Source of the DNA: Bacillota bacterium
GTDB lineage: Bacteria; Bacillota_I; Bacilli_A; RF39; UBA660
Length of the DNA stretch: 64,000 bases
Assembly (NCBI GenBank): GCA_023460995.1
Contig: JAEWOE010000006.1
Span: 895,399 to 959,398 of the forward strand
Reading direction: 5' to 3'
Part shown: positions 57,918-64,000 of the stretch, in pieces
Numbering within the stretch: position 1 is the stretch's first letter
Layout of the letters: every line of letters begins with the position of its first letter
Program-made: the position numbers and the translations under genes
The notes under the pieces: model-generated
Told to the model about the DNA's origin: nothing
Seen by the model: only the letters and a program-made list of their open reading frames with translations
The model's database searches: none

Positions 57918-58757
57918 ATGGCGAAAATGGAAAAAGAAGTTAAAGTACTTAATATTGATTTAGATAGTGTAGTAGATATTATTAAGAATAATAATGGTGT
58001 ATTTGTAGAAGAGTGTATACAAAAAATTTATACATATGATCTAGGTACAATAGTAGGTAGATATAGAGACTTATTATTACAATTTAAGGATGATAATTTT
58101 GAATTAATGAAATCGAAATTTAATCTATTATTTTTTGAAATAGATAACTTGATGACACCTGATATGAAATCTTTGTTAATACAAAATTATGGAATAGATA
58201 ATTTAGTACAAATTGTAATGAATACTAATAATATGCAAGAACTTACGAGCTTTGTAAACGAAAAAGTGGTTCAAAGTTTAGTTTCTAATTTTGGGATTAA
58301 TCCCAATAAATGGGTCCGTTTAAGAGAAACGAACAATAAAACCACTATTACAGTTAAAAATATACTAGAAACTACTATAGATTTTTTACAACCAGTTCTA
58401 GAAGCAGAAGTTGAAGTACCTTCTATTAAAGATGCAAATGCATTACTTGAACAGTTGGGATTTTCTTTTAGAAATTATCAAGAAAAAAGAAGAATTACTT
58501 ACAGCATTAATGGTACAGAACTAGACATAGATTTTTGGCCATTAATACCACCATATCTAGAAATTGAAGGTAATTCAATGAAAGAAATTGATGATGTAAT
58601 AGATAAACTTAACTTAAGAAAGTATGAGATAGTATCATGCAATACTGAAGAGGTATATAAAAAATATGGTATAAATATTTATGATTATAGAGAGTTGAGA
58701 TTAGATGAAAAGAGTGAATGTAAACAAAATATGTTGGAACATAACAGAAAAATGTAA
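57918..58757 (+). CDS. CYTH domain protein with helical insertion
   Basis: The protein has about 279 residues. EKEVK near the N-terminus is the ExExK metal-triphosphate motif. NKWVRLRETNNKTTITVK and EKRRITYSI supply the basic tunnel residues, and LDIDFWPLIPPYLEIEG closes the tunnel as in CyaB-type class IV cyclases. Between the first strands (QKIYTYDL) and WVRLR lies an insertion of about 75 mostly helical residues. CYTH enzymes act on triphosphates: adenylate cyclase, thiamine or inorganic triphosphatase. ATG 57918 has AGGGGTGA upstream; ATG 57894 is the alternative. Its last 53 bases overlap the radical SAM gene in another frame. Confidence 0.85.
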   Translation: MAKMEKEVKVLNIDLDSVVDIIKNNNGVFVEECIQKIYTYDLGTIVGRYRDLLLQFKDDNFELMKSKFNLLFFEIDNLMTPDMKSLLIQNYGIDNLVQIVMNTNNMQELTSFVNEKVVQSLVSNFGINPNKWVRLRETNNKTTITVKNILETTIDFLQPVLEAEVEVPSIKDANALLEQLGFSFRNYQEKRRITYSINGTELDIDFWPLIPPYLEIEGNSMKEIDDVIDKLNLRKYEIVSCNTEEVYKKYGINIYDYRELRLDEKSECKQNMLEHNRKM

Positions 58758-59478
58758 TAGAACTTGTAAACATTGTTTTAGATTTAGAAATAGTGAAGAA
58801 CTTTCTTTAGAAGATAATATGAAAATATTAGAAACGCTTAAAAAAGAAGGCACTAAATCTATAACATGGACAGGTGGCGAAGCAACACTATATCCTAATA
58901 TCGAAGTATTAATAAATAAATCTCACGATATGGGAATAATTAATAATTTAATTACTAACGGTAGTACATTAACACCTAAAATAATTAAAGAAAAGTTTAG
59001 TAATCTTGATAGTATAACTTTTTCTTTAGATTTTATAACTGATGAAGATAATATCAAATTTGGTAGAGGAGATAATTATTTTAGTCATTTAAAGGAAATA
59101 ATTACGTACATAAATAGTGAACTTCCTGATATTAAAGTAAAAATAAATACTGTTATTTTAAGAGATAATAAGGAATTACTTATTGATATATATAATGAAA
59201 TAAAGAAGTTTAAAATTTTTAAATGGAAACTAATTAAATTTGTTAGTTTTAGAGGAACAGCTTATAAAAACAAAGATAGGTATTCAACAACTACTGATGA
59301 TTTTATAAGAAAAATTGTTGAAGTTAGAAGAAATCATGATAATAGTTTTGAAATTGAGACAGTAACAACTCTTAATTTAGAACAAAACCACGTTATGATT
59401 AAACCAAATGGTGATCTAGTTAAGACGATTGAGGGAATAGATAACTTATTATTTAATATACTAAAAGAAGGTGAATAA
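58705..59478 (+). CDS. Radical SAM enzyme resembling viperin
   Basis: The protein has 257 residues. CNRTCKHC (Cys17, 21, 24) binds the 4Fe-4S cluster and TWTGGEATLYP binds SAM. Later segments are ITNGS, FGRGDNYFSHLKEI, VKINTVILRDN and FKWKLIKFVSFRG. By eye the GRG, KINTV and KWK positions resemble viperin (RGRG, KINSV, RWKVFQ), which converts CTP to the chain terminator ddhCTP; the last part (VMIKPNGDLVKT) is also viperin-like. No SPASM domain. ATG 58705 lies inside the CYTH gene. The viperin link is an inference; a generic small radical SAM enzyme is the alternative. Confidence 0.75.
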   Translation: MKRVNVNKICWNITEKCNRTCKHCFRFRNSEELSLEDNMKILETLKKEGTKSITWTGGEATLYPNIEVLINKSHDMGIINNLITNGSTLTPKIIKEKFSNLDSITFSLDFITDEDNIKFGRGDNYFSHLKEIITYINSELPDIKVKINTVILRDNKELLIDIYNEIKKFKIFKWKLIKFVSFRGTAYKNKDRYSTTTDDFIRKIVEVRRNHDNSFEIETVTTLNLEQNHVMIKPNGDLVKTIEGIDNLLFNILKEGE

Positions 59479-59479
59479 T

Positions 59480-60385
59480 ATGATAGAATACAAAGACGGA
59501 ATCAATCTTAATTTATATCGTGTATTTTATTATGTAGCTAAAGAAGGTAGTATATCTGCAGCTGCTAAAAAAATATACATATCTCAGCCAGCTATTTCTA
59601 AGTCTTTAAAGAAGTTAGAAGAACTACTTAATGTGGATTTATTCTATCGTACACTTACTGGTGTTCAACTTACTGAATTTGGTGAAACATTATTATTTTA
59701 TGTAGAGAACGCTTACAATAGTGTCCTTACCGCTGAAAGAACATTAGTTGAAAGTAAAGCCTTAGAACGAGGTAAAATTTCAATTGGTGTACCTTCACAC
59801 ATTGGTTCTTTCTTTTTGTTTGAATATATAGAAAAGTTCAAAAAGGATTATCCTAATATTCATATAAAGATAGTAAGTCGATCAACAAAAGAAATGTTAG
59901 AACAACTTGAATCTCATGAAATAGATTTCATGATAGATTCTTCACCAATAAACACTAAGTACAATAATATAATTATTGAAAAATTAGTTTCATTTCCAAC
60001 TTCTTTTATAACAAAAAAACAATATGATAATGAAATAAAATCATTAAAAGATTTTGAGAAAGAAGCATTTATATTACCAGTTAATCGTAGTAGCAGAAGA
60101 AGAGAACTCGAAGCGCTTTTATCATCAAATAATATTAAACTAAACAATATAATTGAAATAGAAACAACAGAAATGGCTATCTCTGCAGCTAAAAAAGGTT
60201 TTGGTATTTGCGTTGTAGCAGAAGAATCAGTAAGAATGGAACTAGAATTAAAACAACTATATAAAATAAATACTAAAGAAAAATTACCGGATTTAGAGAT
60301 AAATTTAGTTTATATTGAGAACTTCCTACCTCCTGCACCTCGCAAATTTATTGATATGTTTTTAGGGCAAAAGAACTTGAAATAA
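59480..60385 (+). CDS. LysR family transcriptional regulator
   Basis: The protein has 301 residues. The winged helix is LNLYRVFYYVAKEGSISAAA then ISQPAISKSLKKLEELL; the effector domain (about 90-295) has SIGVPSHIGSFFL and AKKGFGICVVAEESV. It starts one base after the radical SAM stop; AAGGTGA places the start at ATG 59480, not the GTG at 59471. LysR proteins usually control a neighbouring or divergent gene; here it is the last gene of the operon and may regulate it or the gene at 60550. A terminator follows directly. Confidence 0.95.
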   Translation: MIEYKDGINLNLYRVFYYVAKEGSISAAAKKIYISQPAISKSLKKLEELLNVDLFYRTLTGVQLTEFGETLLFYVENAYNSVLTAERTLVESKALERGKISIGVPSHIGSFFLFEYIEKFKKDYPNIHIKIVSRSTKEMLEQLESHEIDFMIDSSPINTKYNNIIIEKLVSFPTSFITKKQYDNEIKSLKDFEKEAFILPVNRSSRRRELEALLSSNNIKLNNIIEIETTEMAISAAKKGFGICVVAEESVRMELELKQLYKINTKEKLPDLEINLVYIENFLPPAPRKFIDMFLGQKNLK

Positions 60386-60394
60386 GTTCTTTTT
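60369..60394 (+). terminator. Terminator after the LysR gene
   Basis: AAAAGAACTT/AAGTTCTTTT (10 bp, 5-base loop) then T; the stem includes the end of the gene. Confidence 0.8.
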
Positions 60395-60413
60395 GTATAA
60401 TCAAAAGTTATAT

Positions 60414-60446
60414 AAATCATAAATAACAATTAATGCTTTATGATTT
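60414..60446. promoter_or_regulatory. 10-bp inverted repeat between lysR and the next gene
   Basis: AAATCATAAA (60414-60423) and TTTATGATTT (60437-60446) are perfect inverted copies 13 bases apart, with no T-run after. Placed about 100 bases before the ORF at 60550, it could be a LysR operator. Confidence 0.4.
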
Positions 60447-60549
60447 GGTTATACCATATATATAAAAGAAGTATTAGTTATATTCTAAAATAACTGCTAC
60501 AATAATAATTAACACTTAAAGAAAATTTAATATTAAGTAGTGGTGATTT

Positions 60550-60807
60550 ATGAAAGAAATAAATAGAATGTGTAATATAGCAAAGATAGTTTTTAAAGAT
60601 AATTTAGTTACTTTATCACTAGAAAACGACTTAAATAGTAAGTATTATATTACTAGTATAATTTTAAAAGAAAAGAATAATGATCAATTAGAAAAGTTTA
60701 TTACTGATTGTGATGAACTTATATCAAAACCAGTAACTTTTAGACTATTTCTAAACAACAATATCAACGAAGTAAACTTTAAGAACATTTTAATAAGTAA
60801 TAATTAA
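60550..60807 (+). CDS. Small protein of unknown function (85 aa)
   Basis: The protein is soluble, with alternating strands and helices (IVFKDNLVTLSLENDL, YYITSIILKEKN, LEKFITDCDELI). It has no recognised motif. GTGGTGA precedes ATG 60550, and a terminator follows at 60825, which together support a real gene. Confidence 0.55.
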   Translation: MKEINRMCNIAKIVFKDNLVTLSLENDLNSKYYITSIILKEKNNDQLEKFITDCDELISKPVTFRLFLNNNINEVNFKNILISNN

Positions 60808-60824
60808 TAAAGTATTTTGTCATT

Positions 60825-60852
60825 AAAGATAACTGTTAAAAGTTATTTTTTT
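60825..60852 (+). terminator. Terminator
   Basis: AAAGATAACT pairs with AGTTATTTTT (10 bp with one G-U, 6-base loop), then TT. Confidence 0.7.
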
Positions 60853-60861
60853 GTGCTTTTA

Positions 60862-60870
60862 TGTTATAAT
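60862..60870 (+). promoter_or_regulatory. Extended -10 promoter of cls
   Basis: TGT-TATAAT, 26 bases before the ATG; no good -35. Confidence 0.5.
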
Positions 60871-60895
60871 GTAATAAGAATAAGCGAGGTGTAAA

Positions 60896-62431
60896 ATGAA
60901 AATAGTAAGAGGTTTTTTAAAAATTATATTTAGTCGTGCTGTTATATTTACTGTTTCTATCTTAGTGCAGGCTTTTATTATTTTTGGTTTATATTATTTT
61001 TTTAATGAGTATTTAACTTATTTTTACTTACTCTTTATTTTACTTGGCTTTTCTATTATTGTTGATATTTTAAATGATGCTTCAAATCCAATGTTTAAAC
61101 TTGCTTGGATTATACCAATTTTATTAGTTCCTGTCTTTGGAATTCTTATTTATATAATTTCTAATAATCAAATAATTCCTAAAAAAATCAATAGTATTCT
61201 TGAATATAATAAGAAAAAGACGAAGAAGTATTTAGAACAGGATGCAAGGATATTTGAAGACATATATAATGAAGATAGACATGTATCTAATTTAGTTAAA
61301 TATGTTAACAATTATGGATGTTATCCTATTTATAATAATACAGATATTAAATATTTTAGTTCTGGCGAAGAGATGTATCCTACTTTCTTAAAACAACTTA
61401 AGGACGCAAAAGAATTTATTTTTATGGAATATTTTATAGTTGCACATGGTCGCTTTTGGTATAGCGTTTTAGAGATTTTAAAGGAGAAAGTTAAAGAGGG
61501 CGTTGAAGTATATTTTATGTATGATGGAATGTGTTCTATGTCTCTTTTAGCGCATAATTATCCTGAAACATTAGCTTCTTATGGAATAAAATGCAAGATG
61601 TTTAATAAAGTTGTTCCTATTTTATCTACTCACCAAAATAATCGTGATCATCGCAAAATAACAGTTATAGATGGAAAAATTGCTTTTACTGGTGGTTTTA
61701 ATATTGCCGATGAGTATATCAATGAAGTAGATAGATTTGGTTATTGGAAAGATACCGCTATTATGCTTGAAGGGCAAGCTGTTAATAGTTTTACAATAAT
61801 GTTTTTATCTATGTGGAATGTAACAGAAAAACGCTGTTTAAGTTATGGAAAATATATAAGAAATCATAAGGTAGAAAGTGCTAGTGGGTACGTAATGCCA
61901 TATAGCGATAACCCTCTAGATAAATATGAAATAGGTAAAGATGTTTATTTAGACTTAATTAATACTTCAACAAAGTATCTTCATATAATGACTCCATATC
62001 TTATTTTAGATTATGAACTTTTATCTTCACTAAAATATGCTGCTAAAAGAGGAGTCGAAACTATAATTATAATGCCTAGTATTCCAGACAAATGGTATGC
62101 ATATATACTAGCTAGAAGTTTTTATGGTGAACTATTAGAAGCTGGTGTAAAAATATATCAGTATTCCAATGGGTTTGTTCATGCTAAACAGTTTATAACT
62201 GATGATTTAGAAGCTGTTGTTGGCTCAATTAATTTAGACTATAGAAGTTTGTATTTGCATTTTGAATGTGCAGCATATTTATACAAATGTAAAGAAATTA
62301 CTAATATTGAAAAAGATTTTGAAGAAACACTAACTAAATGCGTTGAAATTACTAAAGAAAGTAATAAAAAATACAACATATTTATGAGATTTTTGGGGCG
62401 TATATTTAGACTATTTGCCCCACTCATGTAA
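60896..62431 (+). CDS. cls: Cardiolipin synthase
   Basis: Cls joins two phosphatidylglycerols into cardiolipin and glycerol. The 511-residue membrane protein has two N-terminal helices (about 10-34 and 40-85, the PLDc_N part with LAWIIPILLVPVFGI) and two phospholipase D HKD motifs: HRKITVIDGKIAFTGGFNIA and HAKQFITDDLEAVVGSINLD. Length is typical of the ClsA group. GAGGTG precedes the start. A DUF308 membrane protein gene follows after 10 bases. Confidence 0.97.
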   Translation: MKIVRGFLKIIFSRAVIFTVSILVQAFIIFGLYYFFNEYLTYFYLLFILLGFSIIVDILNDASNPMFKLAWIIPILLVPVFGILIYIISNNQIIPKKINSILEYNKKKTKKYLEQDARIFEDIYNEDRHVSNLVKYVNNYGCYPIYNNTDIKYFSSGEEMYPTFLKQLKDAKEFIFMEYFIVAHGRFWYSVLEILKEKVKEGVEVYFMYDGMCSMSLLAHNYPETLASYGIKCKMFNKVVPILSTHQNNRDHRKITVIDGKIAFTGGFNIADEYINEVDRFGYWKDTAIMLEGQAVNSFTIMFLSMWNVTEKRCLSYGKYIRNHKVESASGYVMPYSDNPLDKYEIGKDVYLDLINTSTKYLHIMTPYLILDYELLSSLKYAAKRGVETIIIMPSIPDKWYAYILARSFYGELLEAGVKIYQYSNGFVHAKQFITDDLEAVVGSINLDYRSLYLHFECAAYLYKCKEITNIEKDFEETLTKCVEITKESNKKYNIFMRFLGRIFRLFAPLM

Positions 62432-62441
62432 GGAGGATAAA

Positions 62442-62999
62442 ATGAATATATTAAAAGATATGAAAAAAACATTAGTTACATCTGCATCAGTTTATATTAT
62501 ATTAGGAATTATAATGGTTATTTTTCCAGTCTTTGTAAATAACTTTTTTAGTACTATTGTAGGTGTACTAATATTATTATTTGGTATATCACAAATAACT
62601 ATATACTTTCATAAAAAGAGTTATAGTAATATAGTAAAAGTCACACTGGCATTAGGAATAATCGGTACTTTAGCAGGTACTTATATATTACTTAATCCTA
62701 AGTTTATAACATCAATAATTCCTCTAGTTTCAGGATTAGTTATTATAGTAAATGCTTTAAATAAAATTAAACAATCAGCTGAGTTAAAATCAGCTAATTA
62801 TTATAAATGGTGGCATACTTTAGTGTCTGCTATTATTTTACTTATTATAGGTTGCATTCTTATTTCTAATCCATTTGAAGCAGTAGAAATTTTTATAAGA
62901 GTATTAGGCGCTATTTTAATAGTTGAAGGAATATATGATATTGTAACGGTTGCCTCTTATACTAAAGAAGTTAAAAGGGTGATTAAAACAATAAGATAA
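62442..62999 (+). CDS. DUF308 / HdeD-like membrane protein
   Basis: The protein has 185 residues and six helices in pairs; IILGIIMVIFPVF, ILLFGISQI, WHTLVSAIILLIIGCILI and GAILIVEGIYDI are the DUF308 repeats. HdeD in Escherichia coli is linked to acid resistance; most members have no known function. The AAGGAGG site sets ATG 62442. It follows cls directly, so the two are co-transcribed. Confidence 0.85.
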   Translation: MNILKDMKKTLVTSASVYIILGIIMVIFPVFVNNFFSTIVGVLILLFGISQITIYFHKKSYSNIVKVTLALGIIGTLAGTYILLNPKFITSIIPLVSGLVIIVNALNKIKQSAELKSANYYKWWHTLVSAIILLIIGCILISNPFEAVEIFIRVLGAILIVEGIYDIVTVASYTKEVKRVIKTIR

Positions 63000-63004
63000 T
63001 TATT

Positions 63005-63490
63005 ATGAGTAAACTTATTAAATTATTTAAAAAGTATAGTCTTAATAAGAATGGCTTAATACTTAATATAAGTGATATAAAAAGTATAGATGAACTTATA
63101 AATAAAAAATACAAATTAAGTATAATAACTGATGATATAAATAAGTATGATGAGTATAAATATATGAATGTTATTAGTAACTCTATCTTTAATATTAGAA
63201 TTTATAATAATCAGTTTGATCTAGTTTGTTTTGATGAATTACTTCAATACTACAGCGATAAAGATATAATTAAGATACTAAAGTTTTCTATATCGGCTGG
63301 TGAAGCAGTTTTATTTGATATACCAGTTTCCAATCTACTTAAAGATAATCATCAAGAAAATATAAGGTATTTAAAAAGAAATTACTGGTTAAAACTATTT
63401 AATAAATTAAATACTGTTATTATTGAAGAAGTAACTTATAGAAAAGGTTTATTTGAAAAACATAAAATATTTGTGATAAGGAAAAGATAA
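63005..63490 (+). CDS. Methyltransferase-like protein lacking the SAM-binding motif
   Basis: The protein has 161 residues. FDLVCFDELLQYYSDKDI and ILKFSISAGEAVLFDIPVSN resemble motifs IV to VI of class I SAM methyltransferases, and YWLKLFNKLNTV a later part of that fold. The Gly-rich motif I that binds SAM is not visible; the N-terminal half is short and Lys/Asn-rich. It may be a degenerate or re-purposed enzyme. It starts five bases after the DUF308 gene, with no strong ribosome site. Confidence 0.55.
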   Translation: MSKLIKLFKKYSLNKNGLILNISDIKSIDELINKKYKLSIITDDINKYDEYKYMNVISNSIFNIRIYNNQFDLVCFDELLQYYSDKDIIKILKFSISAGEAVLFDIPVSNLLKDNHQENIRYLKRNYWLKLFNKLNTVIIEEVTYRKGLFEKHKIFVIRKR

Positions 63491-63507
63491 TTAAATTATC
63501 TTTTTTT
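63482..63507 (+). terminator. Terminator of the cls operon
   Basis: AAAAGATAAT/ATTATCTTTT (10 bp, 3-base loop), then TTT. Confidence 0.8.
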
Positions 63508-63508
63508 A

Positions 63509-63517
63509 TGTTATAAT
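63509..63517 (+). promoter_or_regulatory. Extended -10 promoter of the yaiI-like gene
   Basis: TGT-TATAAT directly after the terminator, 18 bases before the ATG; no clear -35. Confidence 0.45.
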
Positions 63518-63534
63518 GACATGGTGGTGATAAT

Positions 63535-63996
63535 ATGAATATAATTGTTGATGCTGATGCATGTCCAGCTATTAATTTGATAACTGATTTAGCTATTAAA
63601 AATAACATTAAGTTAACTCTTTATACTGACAATACGCATAATATAAAAAGTGATTATGCCAAAGTCATAACTTTATCAAAAGGATATCAAAGTGTTGATA
63701 TGGTTATTGCTAATGATATTCAAAATAACGATATATTAGTTACACAAGATTTTGGTCTTGCTACTATAGCGCTTTCTAAAAAGGCTTTTGCTGTTCATCC
63801 TAAGGGAATGATATATAACGATAGTAATATTGATCAGCTATTATATGAAAGACATATGAATGCAAAATTACGAAAAAGTGGGGGACATACAAAAGGTCCT
63901 AAAAAACGAGTAAAAACAGATGATGATAATCTAATAAATTCTCTAAATGTATTGATAGATGGAGAATTAAATAAACAAGAAGATATTAAACTATAA
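63535..63996 (+). CDS. YaiI/YqxD family protein (DUF188)
   Basis: This 153-residue protein matches the UPF0178 family: IIVDADACPAINLI with Asp6 and Asp8, KGYQSVDMVIANDIQNND, LVTQDFGLATIAL and MNAKLRKSGGHTKGPKKR near the end. The fold is PIN-like, suggesting a nuclease, but activity is not established. Length is normal and the gene is complete; GGTGATA lies upstream. Confidence 0.93.
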   Translation: MNIIVDADACPAINLITDLAIKNNIKLTLYTDNTHNIKSDYAKVITLSKGYQSVDMVIANDIQNNDILVTQDFGLATIALSKKAFAVHPKGMIYNDSNIDQLLYERHMNAKLRKSGGHTKGPKKRVKTDDDNLINSLNVLIDGELNKQEDIKL

Positions 63997-64000
63997 ATTC

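Overview
The window looks like a chromosomal segment of a low-GC, monoderm, spore-forming Bacillota lineage related to Bacilli, possibly an uncultured gut group. Evidence seen directly: very AT-rich DNA, strong AGGAGG-type ribosome sites, sigma-A promoters with TATAAT boxes, and A/U-rich intrinsic terminators after most transcription units. TGA is used as a stop codon (for example the genes ending at 15124 on the minus strand and at 29049) and tryptophan is encoded by TGG, so this is the standard bacterial code and not the Mycoplasma code. Sporulation genes (ylbJ-like, spoIVB, spoIIGA, sigE) point to an endospore former. A choloylglycine-hydrolase family enzyme fits a gut habitat but does not prove it. 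I saw no tRNA, rRNA, CRISPR array, insertion sequence or prophage.

Layout. 1-4.5 kb: end of a MiaB-like radical SAM gene, a small unknown protein, a class I glutamine-amidotransferase hydrolase, an acetyltransferase, a membrane protein and a choloylglycine hydrolase. 4.5-7 kb: cysS, preceded by a 15-codon leader with tandem Cys codons, then truB. 7-14.5 kb: a type IV pilus module: a PilC fused to an N-terminal membrane/coiled-coil extension, prepilin peptidase, PilB ATPase (opposite strand, with a long low-complexity tail), and two prepilin-like proteins, one ending in a glycine-rich domain. 14.5-29 kb: DUF998 protein, ylbJ and ylbL-like genes, mutS, dxs, nusB-xseA-xseB, a probable unassigned structured RNA gene, spoIVB, a C39-like peptidase, folD and small enzymes. 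29-33.5 kb: a cysteine-repeat surface protein behind two strong tandem promoters, an acidic one-pass membrane protein and a MerR regulator. 33.5-41 kb: glmS with its ribozyme, then a two-component system and a MacB/FtsX-type ABC transporter. 41-52.8 kb: two unknown proteins, murG-murB-divIB-ftsA-ftsZ, spoIIGA-sigE, an orphan ABC permease and a zinc-ribbon membrane protein. 52.9-64 kb: accessory-looking genes: TfoX-like, MerR with ClbS/DfsB, a HELTH metallopeptidase overlapping a WYL regulator, a SIS-domain gene broken by what looks like one extra AT unit, a HAM1-like pyrophosphatase, a CYTH / viperin-like radical SAM / LysR operon, cardiolipin synthase, a DUF308 protein, a methyltransferase-like remnant and a YaiI/YqxD protein.

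How the genes fit together. The pilus genes form one functional set, and the cysteine-repeat protein at 29238 also begins with a prepilin-like leader, so it may be another substrate of the peptidase at 9351. The murG to ftsZ block leads directly into spoIIGA-sigE, as in Bacillus, linking septum formation to the mother-cell sigma factor, and SpoIVB acts later in the same programme. The most unusual parts, in my view, are the CYTH/viperin-like cluster at 57.9-60.4 kb with nucleotide-acting neighbours, the Cys-Cys leader upstream of cysS, the unassigned RNA at 24.18-24.45 kb, and the enlarged pilus proteins. Functions are assigned from motifs and family resemblance read by eye; no database search was run.
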